A stretch of DNA of 43,962 bases from Chrysomallon squamiferum (GCA_012295275.1 CM022665.1:47938602-47982563), one strand, 5' to 3'. Shown: positions 26,225 through 38,985, numbered from the stretch's first letter. Notes: generated from the sequence alone by a model not told the origin. Numbers and translations are program-made.

Positions 26225-28515
26225 CTTTATCATGTCAGTGTTATAACTATCTCTCTTTATCATTACACAGAGTGTTATAACTACCTCTCTTTATCATTAC
26301 ACAGTGTTATAACTATCTCTCTTTATCATTACACAGTGTTATAACTATCTCTCTTTATCATTACACAGTGTTATAACTATCTCTCTTTATCATTACACAG
26401 TGTTATAACTATCTCTCTTTATCATTACACAGTGTTATAACTATCTCTCTTTATCATTACACAGTGTTATAACTATCTCTCTTTATCATTACACAGTGTT
26501 ATAACTATCTCTCTTTATCATTACACAGTGTTATAACTATCTCTCTTTATCATTACACAGTGTTATAACTATCTCTTTTTATCATTACACAGTGTTATAA
26601 CTATCTCTCTTTATCATTACACAGTGTTATAACTATCTCTCTTTATCATTACACAGTGTTATAACTATCTCTCTTTATCATTACACACTGTTATAACTAT
26701 CTCTCTTTATCATTACACAGTGTTATAACTATCTCTCTTTATCGTTACTCAGAGTTATAACTATCTCTCTTTATCATTACACAGTGTTATAACTATCTCT
26801 CTTTATCATTACACACTGTTATAACTATCTCTCTTTATCATTACACACTGTTATAACTATCTCTCTTTATCATTACACAGTGTTATAACTATCTCTCTTT
26901 ATCATTACACAGTGTTATAACTATCTCTCTTTATCATTACACAGTGTTATAACTATCTCTCTTTATCATTACACAGTGTTATAACTATCTCTCTTTATCA
27001 TTACACAGTGTTATAACTATCTCTTTTTATCATTACACAGTGTTATAACTATCTCTCTTTATCATTACACAGTGTTATAACTATCTCTCTTTATCATTAC
27101 ACAGTGTTATAACTATCTCTTTTTATCATTACACAGTGTTATAACTACCTCTCTTTATCATTACACACTGTTATAACTATCTCTCTTTATCATTACACAG
27201 TGTTATAACTATCTCTCTTTATCATTACACACTGTTATAACTATCTCTCTTTATCGTTACACAGTGTTATAACTATCTCTTTTTATCGTTACTTATAACT
27301 ATCTCTTTTATCATTACACAGTGTTATAACTATCTCTTTTATCATTACACACTGTTATAACTATCTCTCTTTATCATTACACACTGTTATAACTATCTCT
27401 CTTTATCATTACACACTGTTATAACTATCTCTCTTTATCATTACACACTGTTATAACTATCTCTCTTTATCATTACACACTGTTATAACTATCTCTCTTT
27501 ATCATTACACACTGTTATAACTATCTCTCTTTATCATTACACAGTGTTATAACTATCTCTTTTATCATTACACACTGTTATAACTATCTCTCTTTATCAT
27601 TACACAGTGTTATAACTATATCATTACACACTGTTATAACTATCTCTCTTTATCGTTACTCAGAGTTATAACTATCTCTCTTTATCATTACACAGTGTTA
27701 TAACTATCTCTCTTTATCATTACACAGTGTTATAACTACCTCTCTTTATCGTTACACAGTGTTATAACTATCTCTCTTTATCGTTACACAGTGTTATAAC
27801 TATCTTTCTTTATCATTACACAGTGTTATAACTATCTCTCTTTATCATTACACAGTGCTATAACTATCTCTCTTTGTCATTACACAGTGTTATAACTATC
27901 TTTCTTTATCATTACACAGTGTTATAACTATCTCTCTTTATCGTTACACAGTGTTATAACTATCTCTCTTTATCGTTACACAGTGTTATAACTATCTCTC
28001 TTTATCATTACTCAGTGTTATAACTATCTTTCTTTATCGTCAGTGTTATAACTATCTCTCTTTATCATTACACACTGTTATAACTATCTCTCTTTATCGT
28101 TACACACTGTTATAACTATCTATCTTTATCATTACACAGTGCTATAACTATCTTTCTTTATCATTACACATTGTTATAACTATCTTTCTTTATCATTACA
28201 CAGTGTTATAACTATCTCTCTTTATCATTACACAGTGCTATAACTATCTTTCTTTATCCAGTCAGTGTTATAACTATCTCTTTTTATCATTACACAGTGT
28301 TATAACTATCTCTCTTTATCATTACACAGTGTTATAATTATCTTTATCATTACACAGTGTCATAACTATCTTTCTTTATCATTACATAATGTTATAATTA
28401 TCTATCTTTATTATTACATAATGTTGTAACTATCTTTCTTTATCATTAAACAGTGTTATAACTATCTATCTGTATCATTAGATAATGTTATAATTATCTT
28501 TCTTTATCATTACAG
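26225..28515. repeat. 32-bp minisatellite, about 70 copies
   Basis: The unit joins ACACAGTGTTATAACTATCT and CTCTTTATCATT. Copies are nearly identical through the middle, and decay begins near 28120 and is strong after 28330. Variant ACACACTG (for ACACAGTG) is clustered, with about eight consecutive copies at 27345-27540. TCGTTAC and TTTCTTT variants cluster at 27640-28130. Occasional 30-bp units occur near 27300. Confidence 0.97.
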
Positions 28516-28554
28516 AATTTTACATTTGCATGTGTATGTCGTCTAACTATCCAC

Positions 28555-28750
28555 CATTCTTGTTTTTTATTTATTTTATTTATTTTTTTATATTTATTTA
28601 TTTAGTTAGTTAGTTAGTTAGTTATTTTATTATATTTATTTTATTTTATTTATTTATTTTATTTATTTATATTTAGTTATTTTATTTAGTTAGTTAGTTA
28701 TTTTATTATATTTATTTTATTTTATTTATTTATTTTATATATTTATAATT
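28555..28750. repeat. TTTA/TTAG tetranucleotide tract
   Basis: TTTA and TTAG units in blocks; a block of about 60 bp (TAGTTAGTTAGTTATTTTAT and following) is present twice. Confidence 0.85.
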
Positions 28751-28859
28751 AAAATAATATCTTTGATCAATACTCTGTAACAAAACCTCAGTAAACAGAC
28801 TGTTAAAAAATAAACCAGAATGTATCATATTGAAATGATAATGTCTACTCTTTGTAAAA

Positions 28860-29340
28860 ATCTCTTTAACTGTGGCGTGTGGAGTTATCACAGAGGATTA
28901 GATCGGGTTTCACTTTGTACGAGCGACTTGTTCTTTTATTAGAAGTGTCGGGGATGTCTTCAGGGCATATTTTGTGTCGATTCTGAACGTTCACCAAATA
29001 ACAGCCCTTAAATAATGATTAAACCATCTGTTTGTTGAAAAATATTACACGTTAATGTCTCGCGGGCAAACGTCCAATCAGAAAGACAGTTGAATGCTTA
29101 AAAGAAAACATCCAGCCGCTTTGCGCCTGCGCAGTGGCCATGACAACAAAGAGGGCTGGAGTAAGACAGATGTTTGAAGAAGAAAATGTACTGTTTTCCT
29201 TCAGTAATTTGCCGGGTTAGAAGAACCTGTCACGTGACTGACGTGTCATTTTCACGGATAATTCATGCGCTGCTTCTAGACGTTTTGTCAAACGTTCTTC
29301 CTTTCATTTCTTAACGACAAACGTTCCCAAGTCAAATGTT
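28860..29340 (+). promoter_or_regulatory. promoter-like island with CCAAT box and NRF1 site
   Basis: GTCCAATCAG at 29072-29081 has a CCAAT core. GCGCCTGCGC at 29123-29132 fits the NRF1 pattern GCGC-N2-GCGC. An ATG follows at 29140. Both motifs are typical of CpG-type promoters. Direction is set only by the exon-like sequence downstream. Confidence 0.35.
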
Positions 29341-31519
29341 CCTTTTTCAGTCAACCAGAGTCCACCGTTTACCTTGATACAATAATTAATCTCTTTATTT
29401 AATGTTATCGCTGCTGTTTGTAGTTTATGTACGTCATTGATGTGTCACTGTATACTGTACTTGTTTAATGTAGCATTATACTTAGTAAAACAGGTTATAA
29501 ATTGTTAAACTGGTAAAACCCACGTGATGTATTTGTAAAAGAGGTTTTTCATTCTTTCTTTTACGTGTTTATTTTATTATTTTTTTTTTTTTTTTTTTTT
29601 TTTTTCAGTTATTTATTTTACAAAATACTATATTATTATAGTGTCTTCTGAATGATAAAATTCAAATCAAAGACTACACAGTGATGTATGTGCAAACATT
29701 GTATTGTAAAATGTAATAATACGCGTTTTAACTGTAAGTTATTGTTCAACATATTGTTATCTGTATTCGCAAACTATGTACGCCATTTTAGTATTTGTAA
29801 AATAAATGAAGATGTGTATAACGTGAGGTGAAGGGTTGAACTTATAAAACATGTATTAAACGTTTCTGTTTTTAACTATGACAAGTTGATACTCTGTATT
29901 CTTGTGTTTCTATTATTACCGTGACAGTAACATACAAATGTCCATTTGTAAACTTCATCTAATGTTTCATTTAAAACTATTTATTTCTGTACTTAAATTA
30001 TTATGTTGACAATAATATGCTAATGTTCCATTTGAAATTTTTCTTCTAATGTTTCATTTAAAACTATTTAACAAATTAAAGTTCTGTTTAGAAGTACTTG
30101 TTATAATTATTACGTTGACAGTAAAATGTAGTTTAAAACTACGTGCTAACAGCAGCATTCTAACAGGCCGTTTGAAAATAATATGTTTCAATTACTCCAA
30201 TAACACACTGATGTTATGTTTGATAACTACTTGTTTAAATTATTACGCTGACAGTAAGATACTAATGTTCTTTTTTCAAAACCACGTGTTAAAATTATTA
30301 TACTGACGTTCTGTCTAAAACTATATGTTTTTGTCTTTAAATTATTACGTGGACAGTAACATGCTTTTAAAATTAAGTGTTGTTGTGTTTAAATTATTAC
30401 GTGGACAGTAACATGCTATTTAAAATTAAGTGTTGTTGTGTTTGTTACGTTAACATGCTTTGTTGTGTTTGTTACGTGGACAGTAACATGCTATTTAAAA
30501 TTAAGTGTTGTTGTGTTTGTTACGTGGACAGTAACATGGTATTTAAAATTAAGTGTTGTTGTGTTTGTTACGTGGACAGTAACATGCTATTTAAAATTAA
30601 GTGTTGTTGTGTTTAAATTATTACGTGGACAGTAACATGGTATTTAAAATTAAGTGTTGTTGTGTTTGTTACGTGGACAGTAACATGCTATTTAAAATTA
30701 AGTTTTAACATCTTAAGTGTTGTTGTGTTTGTTACGTGGACAGACGTACTTAAAATTAAGTGTTGTTTGCTATTTATGTTTAAGTGTTGTTGTGTTTAAA
30801 TTATTACGTGGACAGTAACATGGTATTTAAAATTAAGTGTTGTTGTGTTTGTTACGTGGACAGTAACATGCTATTTAAAATTAAGTGTTGTTGTGGTTGT
30901 TATGTGGACGTACTGGTGTTGTTTTATCTAAGTGTTGTTGTGGTTGTTATGTGGACGTACTGGTGTTGTTTTATCTAAGTGTTGTTGTGGTTGTTACGTG
31001 GACGTACTGGTGTTGTTTTATCTAAGTGTTGTTGTGGTTGTTACGTGGACGTACTGGTGTTGTTTTATCTAAGTGTTGTTGTGGTTGTTATGTGGACGTA
31101 CTGGTGTTGTTTTATCTAAGTGTTGTTGTGGTTGTTACGTGGACGTACTGGTGTTGTTTTATCTAAGTGTTGTTGTGGTTGTTACGTGGACGTACTGGTG
31201 TTGTTTTATCTAAGTGTTGTTGTGGTTGTTACGTGGACGTACTGGTGTTGTTTTATCTAAGTGTTGTTGTGGTTGTTACGTGGACGTACTGGTGTTGTTT
31301 TATCTAAGTGTTGTTGTGGTTGTTACGTGGACGTACTGGTGTTGTTTTATCTAAGTGTTGTTGTGGTTGTTACGTGGACGTACTGGTGTTGTTTTATCTA
31401 AGTGTTGCTGTGAGAGTCACTCAGTGGATGCGGTTGTTTATGATAAATTTCTGCTTTTCTCTCTGCAGGAAACTGCGTGTAAAAGAAGCCTTGATGCTTT
31501 CGATGAGCAGTCCACGTAA
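29140..31519 (+). CDS. candidate short plus-strand gene, two exons seen
   Basis: ATG at 29140 opens seven codons (MTTKRAG) before a good donor gtaaga at 29161. Unspliced, the frame runs 26 codons to a stop. A strong acceptor, GCTTTTCTCTCTGCAG, ends at 31468 after a minisatellite. The exon from 31469 continues in phase for 16 codons (ETACKRSLDAFDEQST) to TAA at 31517-31519, and AATAAA lies 61 bp later. Joined directly, this gives only 23 aa, so either further exons were missed, the product is a micropeptide, or the transcript is non-coding. I do not recognise it. The coordinates span both exons. Confidence 0.18.
29345..30335. other. AT-rich sequence, no gene seen
   Basis: Poly(T) at about 29580-29605. 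From 29925 on, diverged copies of the ACAGTAA-ATGC motif foreshadow the array at 30340. Confidence 0.4.
30340..30895. repeat. about 48-bp minisatellite, about 10 copies
   Basis: The unit contains TTACGTGGACAGTAACATGC, TATTTAAAATTAAGTG and TTGTTGTGTTTG. Some copies carry an extra AAATTA. 48 bp is 16 codons, so ORFs with Cys-rich repeats stay open; these are shadows. Confidence 0.95.
30896..31407. repeat. 47-bp minisatellite, about 11 nearly identical copies
   Basis: The unit contains GTTACGTGGACGTACTGGTG, TTGTTTTATCTAAGTG and TTGTTGTGG. It shares ACGTGGAC and TAAGTGTTGTTGTG with the preceding array but replaces the middle, so it looks like a derived daughter repeat. Copies are almost perfect, suggesting recent spread. 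Confidence 0.95.
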
Positions 31520-31579
31520 TGACGTCACAAATCACTGATATAACGTTTTATAAAACTTGTTATTATACCACTGCGTGTG

Positions 31580-31585
31580 AATAAA
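31580..31585 (+). terminator. candidate poly(A) signal
   Basis: AATAAA 61 bp after the stop of the candidate last exon at 31469. Confidence 0.25.
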
Positions 31586-31639
31586 ATCATAACATATGGT
31601 TGTAAACAAAATATTAAGATCAGTCCTTTCATTCACAGG

Positions 31640-32170
31640 GAAATTGAAGTTCAAATCTGCAAATATTTACTGTTGCATTCACTGAAAAATATCGAGCCGT
31701 TAAAGCGATGAATTCATAAGGAAACGTGAAACTCTGTCAAAGGAAAAAACAACAACAACATCTTAATGTGTTGATCAAGGTAATTACAGGAGATAACTAT
31801 TTCCTGTAGTGTCGTCTTCATTCAGCATTTCAAGTGCCTGTCAGGATTCAGAGTGGTCGGCCCTTGCACTAGTCCTCTCCTCTCGAGAGGGCGCGAGCAA
31901 AGAAGAAGTCTAATTGAATCCATTGTCATCTGACTGGTTGTTTCACCCTGCCCCGGTTGTCAGCTCTGTAGAGCTTTCTCCAGAAAGACGTCGTGAAAGA
32001 CAAACATGGCGGTCTTTATCCTTAGAAAGGAAATTGTTGTATTAATAATCTCAGCTACAGCGTCTTGACAACATGAGCTTGTTTTCATTGACTGGCACAA
32101 AGCCAGCCTCCTCTCCATCAACTTACACGACAGTCACAACGTCCTTTAAGTGTCTGTATTAATAGCTTCC
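31640..32170. promoter_or_regulatory. unique GC-richer island, possible enhancer
   Basis: Holds TAATTGAATCCATTGTCATC (about 31911-31930), which combines a homeodomain core, a Sox-like ATTGT and the beginning of an E-box-like CATCTG. A perfect palindrome CCTCTCGAGAGG is near 31878, and ACATGGCGG is near 32005. No ORF of note. Confidence 0.3.
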
Positions 32171-32274
32171 AGATGCACAAAAGTGTCTGTTCACTGATTT
32201 TTCTTTTTCTAAATGTTTTAAGTAGCTGAGATGAGAACAGTATAAATATATTTTTTATATACATTTCACCACTT

Positions 32275-33195
32275 CATCCGACATTAATTATACATAAATA
32301 CATTTTACATATTTCAGTTTTTCATCTGACATTAATTATAACATAAATACATTTAAAATATTTCATTATAAAATAAATACATTTTTAATATTTAATTATA
32401 ACATAAATATATTTTGTATATTTGATTATAACATAAATACATTTTGTATATTTAATTATAAATACATTTTGTATATTTCATTATAACATAATACATTTAT
32501 ATATTTAATTATAACATAAATACTTTTGTATATTTGATTATAACATAAATACATTTTTAATATTTAATAACATAAATACATTTTGAATATTTGATTATAA
32601 CATAAATATATTTTTTATATTTCATTATAACATAATACATTCTGTATATTTAATTATAACATAAATACATTTTTAATATTTAATAACATAAATACATTTT
32701 GAATATTTGATTATAACATAAATATATTTTTTATATTTCATTATAACATAATACATTCTGTATATTTAATTATAACATAAATACATTTTGTATATTCCAT
32801 TATAACATAAATACATTTTGAATATTTGATTATAACATAAATATATTTTTTGTATTTCATTATAACATAATACATTCTGTATATTCCATTATAACAAATA
32901 CTTTTGTATATTTGATTATAACATAAATACATTTTTAATATTTAATAACATAAATACATTTTGTATATTTAATTATAACATAAATACATTTTGTATATTT
33001 CATTATAACAAATACATTTTGAATATTTCATTATAACAAATACATTTTGAATATTTCATTATAACAAATACATTTTGTATATTTCATTATAACAAATACA
33101 TTTTGTATATTTCATTATAACAAATACTTTTTGTATATTTCATTATAACATAAATACATTCTGTATATTTAATTATAATATAAATACTATTTGTA
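32275..33195. repeat. about 28-30-bp AT-rich minisatellite, about 31 copies
   Basis: The unit joins TTATAACATAAATACATTTT and GTATATTTAA, with many length variants (loss of TAAC or CAT). Confidence 0.93.
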
Positions 33196-33364
33196 TTTTC
33201 CAACTTTTTGTTTAAACGATTTGTTTAAAGTTTATGCTTATATGTGATAACACGATTTATTAAATAGATAGTTTGCATACTTACATTTAAGTACTGTTCT
33301 GTTTTATAGTAAATAGTTTTAAACATATTTTTCTTAATATTTCAGTTGTATGTTTTTTAATTTT

Positions 33365-33392
33365 TAATTTATTTATTTATTCATTTATACTT

Positions 33393-33423
<31 letters not shown>

Positions 33424-33450
33424 TACTTTTATTTATTTATTTATTTATTT
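33365..33450. repeat. (TTTA)n microsatellite
   Basis: Two runs separated by ATACTT. Confidence 0.9.
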
Positions 33451-33479
33451 ACTTGCAATTCTGTTCTATTTACAGTTTT

Positions 33480-33855
33480 AACATGTAATAATACAACTTG
33501 TTACATTTATTAATTTTAACACGTAATAAAATAACTTGTTACATATGTTATCAGTTTTAACACGTAATAATATAACTTCTTACATGTTATCAGTTTTAAC
33601 ACGTAATAAGATAACTTGTTACATATGTTATCAGTTTTAACACGTAATAATATAACGTGTTACATTTGTTATCAGTTTTAACACGTAATAATATAACTTG
33701 TTGCATATGTTATCAGTTTTAACACGTAATAATATAACATATTATATATGTTATCAGTTTTAACACGTAATAAGATAACTTGTTACATATGTTATCAGTT
33801 TTAACACGTAATAAGATAACTTGCTACGTCTGGTAACAGTTTTCACACGTAATAA
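33480..33855. repeat. about 41-bp minisatellite, about 9 copies
   Basis: The unit contains CAGTTTTAACACGTAATAA, TATAACTTGTTACA and TATGTTAT. Confidence 0.95.
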
Positions 33856-33879
33856 CATAACTTTGTTGTTACATTTTGA

Positions 33880-34340
33880 ATACAACGCGACATGTCATCA
33901 AAATCTCGCTGGTGCTAAACGGTTGTTCTCGAGTTGTTTTTTTTTTTTGACACTGTACACGTTGTAAAGCCGCTGTAGTAGCTGCAGTCACAGCTTGTAA
34001 CGTGCTGTTTTTTGTGATTAATCACTCGCCACTAGCAGAAAGAACAAAGTGGAGGGAAACACGACACTGAGAAACAGGAGCTGTCAGGGTCTCGCCAGTG
34101 TCCCATCTCGGTAATTGAAACTTTGACACGGTGCTATTTTCCACAGACCGCATCAACAAAGAAACATTCTCCTCTCGTACGCGACATCTGATTAAACACC
34201 TCCGACAAATTGTGGCGAAATCTTTTTAAAAAGATATTTTAATACGTCGAGTTCTTGTATATTTGACAGTGGGCATTAACGAGATTTTAATGACAGTAAT
34301 ACTGTTTTACACTCTTCTCTCCTGACAACCTTCTGTTGCT
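33880..34340. promoter_or_regulatory. unique GC-richer island, possible enhancer
   Basis: GTGATTAATCACTCGCC near 34013 contains the perfect palindrome GTGATTAATCAC (paired homeodomain-type sites). AGAACAAAGTGG near 34040 is Sox-like. GGTAATTGAAACTTTGAC near 34110 also looks like a transcription-factor cluster. (ACAG)n at about 34357-34370 closes it. Confidence 0.3.
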
Positions 34341-34469
34341 GCTGCCTGACACACTGACAGACAGACAGACAGAACATCAGTTTTATGTTGTATACAGGAA
34401 AAAAGAAGTCTTATAGAAACTGTGAAGAAAATGTGCACAATTTATATCTGACTTAATTTCATATATTTA

Positions 34470-34557
34470 AAATATATTATTATTATTATTATTATTGTTT
34501 TTTTATTATTGTTGTTATTATTATTATTGTTGTTGTTTTGTTTTGTTTTTTGTTGTA

Positions 34558-34608
<51 letters not shown>

Positions 34609-34610
34609 TA
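34470..34610. repeat. (TTA)n and TTG/TTTTG tracts
   Basis: TTA units interrupted by GTTTT blocks, then a clean (TTA)n at 34560-34608. Confidence 0.9.
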
Positions 34611-35995
34611 GTTTTATTTCATAATTTATATTAAAAAATAACTAAATAGTAAATATATAAATTATTTTATTGTGTTTTTATTAATAATTTAATTATTGAC
34701 AGTTTCCTACAAATATTTTAAAATATTATGTATTCATTTAAATATTTTATATTATTGAAAGTTTTTTTTTTTTTAATATTTTAAATAATTAATAATTTAT
34801 TTAATATTTTCTATTACTGTTAATTTTATACAAATATTATTAATAATTATCAATATTATTTAAAAGCTTAAAATCTTGGGAAGTTTGTATATTTTGTATT
34901 ACTGCACATTCACATAAATATTTTAAATCGTTTTTATTTTTATTTTATGTGCAGTTTTCAATTTTATTGTATTTTACATTGATATTTTTATTACTGTATG
35001 TTTAAAAACCTACAGATTTTAAATTATGAATTTTACATAATTAATTCATTCATTTACATTTTATATAAATATTTTACTGGGAGTAACTATGAGGTAAATA
35101 TTTAAAATTATTTTGTACTTGTGTTCATATTTCAAACTATTTATTAATACGAAAAGGTTTGCGTAATTTATGAACATATACATATTGTTCAATTATTGCA
35201 TATTTCACAAAAAGAAATAAATAAAATATAAAACATTTAAATGACAAATAATTCTATTTCAGGATTTTCTGTCAATATATTAACCTTTTTGTATTTTAAA
35301 TCAATAAACTAAATTATTTTTCTGATAGTTTAATACAATGTATCTGTTTATTTTACACTAATATTTTCAGTTATTGCATACTATACATTAATATTTTAAT
35401 TGTTGTTGTTTTGTTTGTATAAATAATATATTTTTTCTTTGTAATTTAATTTACTGTATTTATTATTATTTTTTTTAATCTTTACTTTTTATTTTATTTT
35501 ATTTTTTCTTAAATTTTATTACTTTTTTTTAAAAATTTAATAAATTGTTAATTTAGGAATATTTTATCTAGGAATTTTTGTTCACATATATTTTTAATCA
35601 GCATATTTTAAACTAATGTATTACGTTATACTGGTAACATTTAAAACATTAAATTGCAATATGTTATACTGGTAACATATAAAATATTAAAGTACAGTAA
35701 CTATTTGACATTTTGTAACATAATCTGTGATAAATAATTACACTGTATTAAAGAGATTATTCATTTTGTGTCTTTATGTCAATAATTTGTTTAGTATTCC
35801 ATCATTAATGATCAAAAGTAAGATGTTTAATCGATTTGCATAATTATTTATAACATAGAACAGAGTGTTTATATACTTTTTCTGTTTAGTTTTTATGATT
35901 GTAATAAAATTTTCTCTCATGATTTTTTTTTTTTTTGTCAGATGTTGAGCGTAGTGATGAATATTTTATCAAAGCAACCTGTAGAATGTGAACTT
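34611..35995. other. extremely AT-rich stretch, nothing seen
   Basis: Long A/T-only runs, no ORF of note, no clear tandem period. Confidence 0.5.
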
Positions 35996-35999
35996 TGTA

Positions 36000-37250
36000 A
36001 TGATCTGTCCAGCAGGCGGGTTTATTCACAGAAAATCATAAACACGATGACGTTACACAGCACCTTCCGTCTGATTAGACACAAAGGAAATACGGGCAGT
36101 TAAAAAAGCTTTATCTAGTACCTCAGTCGTGTTTCTTCATTATCTGCGAGAACGCCAGTGTATGAATATGAACTGGAAGCGACAGTGATTTAGTGTAGAA
36201 ATATGATTAGGTTTTAATGTGGCGCAGTCGGGAACGAGGCGCAGCTCGCCTGCGTTTTTTGTGTCTTGTAACATTAAGTGGAGCAGGTTTAGATGTTTAA
36301 TGAGGGTGTATATGAAGTGACTAGACACGCCTCATAAAGCAGACAATCAAACCGCTCTGCCTGCTTCCCTCGTTACCCAACCATCGCCTGCTTCACAAAC
36401 CACGCCGTCCCAGCCGTGCGAGCTTCCCGCTGACGTCGTGCATTGTGAGACGCTGCATGCCGAGCGCTGTCGCATTCACGGAGCTGACTGAACTTACGGG
36501 TGTGTGTGATGAAACTTATGCCGCTTTATCTACGTCCTACCTATGAGCACATAAAGTGCGCAACCCGCTGAGTTTCAAACTTGAGACATCTTCTCAGAAA
36601 CGCCATTACAAGTGCGAGCCTCGGCCAGCAAACAGAGAGAGTTTTGTCAGTCGCCGCGGGACCCCGTGCAAGATGTCGACCACGGCAGCCTCGTCGTTTC
36701 AAAGATCAAATATCGCATACTCAGGACGGAAAGCCGTCGGGTTGCTGAAAGCTCGCTGTGGGCCGACAGACAAAAGAAAACTTCCTTCCATAAGGTGGAG
36801 TGAATAATGAGCGAGCCCCTCGACAAAACATTCTCATCTCTCGACACAACAGACTGGAACAGCGGGCGGGGCAAGCGTCCGCTCTTCTTACTTTAATTTC
36901 ACTCGCCGATCTCAAATACCATGAAAAGACTTACTTTTCACTGATACCCGACTTAAGTGGACACTTTTTTCACAGACAACTGTGTAATATTGTTCCCGAC
37001 TGAAACCGTACATTTCTCGTTACACTGTGCATTGAGAGGTAACCACGCTGAAAACCTCGCTTTGACTGCACGGCGAGAAGGCGACAGCCCAGAGAGGTGA
37101 ATTTCTCACAGAGTTAACAAACACAAAGCAGCACTCAGTGAAAACACCTCGCAATTCCACTTTGTCGCCGCCAGTCTTTAAACACCGCTTTACTTTGAAA
37201 CTGTAACTTCTAAACGTCGTGACACAACACCTTCTGTCACTCTTTTATCC
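36000..37250. promoter_or_regulatory. largest GC-richer unique island, candidate enhancer cluster or unrecognised exon
   Basis: About 1.2 kb of CpG-containing, non-repetitive DNA about 6-7 kb beyond the 3' end of Olig-B. Overlapping ORFs occur on both strands at 36556-37003. One plus-strand reading from ATG at 36672 (good context CAAGATGTCG) runs 44 codons (MSTTAASSFQRSNIAYSGRK onward) without a recognised domain. The sequence reads openly on both strands, so coding is doubtful. Motifs include AAAGATCAAAT (TCF-like) near 36699. Confidence 0.3.
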
Positions 37251-37375
37251 CGTTCCAGATTCACTCTTTTTTACTTTAACTCACGTCTCCTTTACTTTGA
37301 CACGGTAACTTCTAAACGTCACGACACAACACCTACTGTCACTTTTATCCCGTTCCGGCTTCACTCTTTTTCAAT
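37185..37375. repeat. tandem duplication of about 100 bp
   Basis: TTTACTTTGA-AC-GTAACTTC, TAAACGTC-GACACAACACC and CTTTTATCCCGTTCC occur twice in order, with several substitutions. Confidence 0.9.
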
Positions 37376-37394
37376 TTTCGTTTTTACCTGTGCA

Positions 37395-37590
37395 TACTAT
37401 TACTACTAATAATAATACTAATACAAATACTACCACTCCTGTTACTACTGCTACTACTAATACTACTGCTATTGCTACTACTGTTGCTGCTGCTGCCACT
37501 TGGACTGCTAATACTACTACTGCTATTGCAACTATAGCTACTGCTGCTGCTACTACATCTATTGCAACTACAATTAACTGCTACTAATAA
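37395..37590. repeat. degenerate ACT/GCT/ATT trinucleotide tract
   Basis: Same triplet mix as at 25325-25555; read as Thr/Ala/Ile runs in frame. Confidence 0.9.
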
Positions 37591-37939
37591 TAATAAATAT
37601 AATAATAAAACGCATTTTTAAAAAGAATATATATATATTAAATGTGTATATGAGACATCAGAAAATACACATTATATCAGTATTTGTTTTATAAGAGATC
37701 AGTGAAAGTGTGGCGTTCATACACTTGTTTATCCTACAAACAATAAAAGAAAAACGAAATAATGAGCTGACAAGGAGGAACCAAACTGATGTAGATTATT
37801 TTCAGTAACATCCTCGCGTAATTTCGTGCTCTAGTGGACAGTATTCTAGGACCAGGGACTGCGTGTCATCAGTAAGTCCATGAGATGTGTATCTACCCAA
37901 AGAACAGAGCAGATCTACTTGATATATTTTCTACAGTTA

Positions 37940-37986
<47 letters not shown>

Positions 37987-38440
37987 ATATTCTAGTATGT
38001 TGCATTACTTCAGTCTGGGTGGTTTGATAACAACACAGTTTCTCTCTCACACTTGTTAAAAGTAAAAACAACTCAGAATATAAAAACATCTTTGTTCGCC
38101 TCATTTCACACAAAACTGTTCAGTTAATTTCCTCTCTGCCCGGCTCTGTTTTCTCAACTCTCAGCTGTTTTGTCAGCGAGTTTGTTAACACGTAATTCGA
38201 CTACCGCTGTTACACGACACGAAACACTGTTTATCAAAAATGTTTTTTTTTTAATAAAGTGAGCAGCTCACACTCGAGGAAATATTCTACTGATTGTCTC
38301 TTTTGTGAATATTTAAAAAAAAAAAATTACCTGTGAGAGAAAAAACTCGATATTAAACTCAGTCTGGTGGTATTACACACACCAGTGCATATACAAACAT
38401 CTGAAGGCGAAATAACATCAGTATGCTATGCTTTCTAACG
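37591..38440. other. no gene seen
   Basis: Includes (TAA)n at about 37941-37980 and a slightly less AT-rich part near 38090-38230. Confidence 0.4.
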
Positions 38441-38449
38441 CATTTTTTC

Positions 38450-38460
38450 AATATGGCGGC
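38450..38460 (+). promoter_or_regulatory. YY1-type motif
   Basis: AATATGGCGGC fits the YY1 consensus AANATGGCGGC. Such sites often overlap the start codon of a first exon; here the ATG opens 22 codons (MAAGRCSRRF onward) and then stops. No convincing donor follows. Confidence 0.3.
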
Positions 38461-38679
38461 GGGGAGATGTAGCAGAAGGTTTTTACCTCAGACGACGTTG
38501 TCGACTGGTTTGGTCTGTTGATGAATTAACGTTAATAATGCCACAGCATGTCTCGTGTTATTTCACTCACACACTCAATACCACAGCAAGCCTCGCTGTA
38601 TCACAACCATATTTACTCCTTCACTCCGTATTTTATTACACCATCACACTTCTTTAATATCACTGCTTTACCGCTGTTG

Positions 38680-38985
38680 TCGTTTTTATTGTTGGTGTTG
38701 CTGTTCTTGGTGTTGTATTTGTTTCAGTTTTCTAGTTGTTGTTGTTATTATAATGATTATTGTTGTTGTTTCTTTTTTTTTTGTTGTTATTATTGTCGTT
38801 GTTGTTGTTGTGTATGATGATGTTGAAAACAGTGTGGCAGTAATAGATTGATAAGGAAACAAGGAAAATAAACCAAAAAGAAATGAGAACAAAAAATTAA
38901 AACGACGATATTTCTAAAAACTAATGTCAGACAATTTATCGTTTCATAAAAAAAAAAAATCAAAAAAAAAAAAAAAAAAAATCAA
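38680..38985. repeat. GTT/ATT triplet tract and poly(A) runs
   Basis: Imperfect GTT/ATT units at 38680-38820 and A-runs at 38948-38980. Confidence 0.8.

Noticed and set aside
30377-30978. Cys-rich repeated ORFs
   Set aside because: Product of the 48-bp and 47-bp arrays; several frames are open at once.
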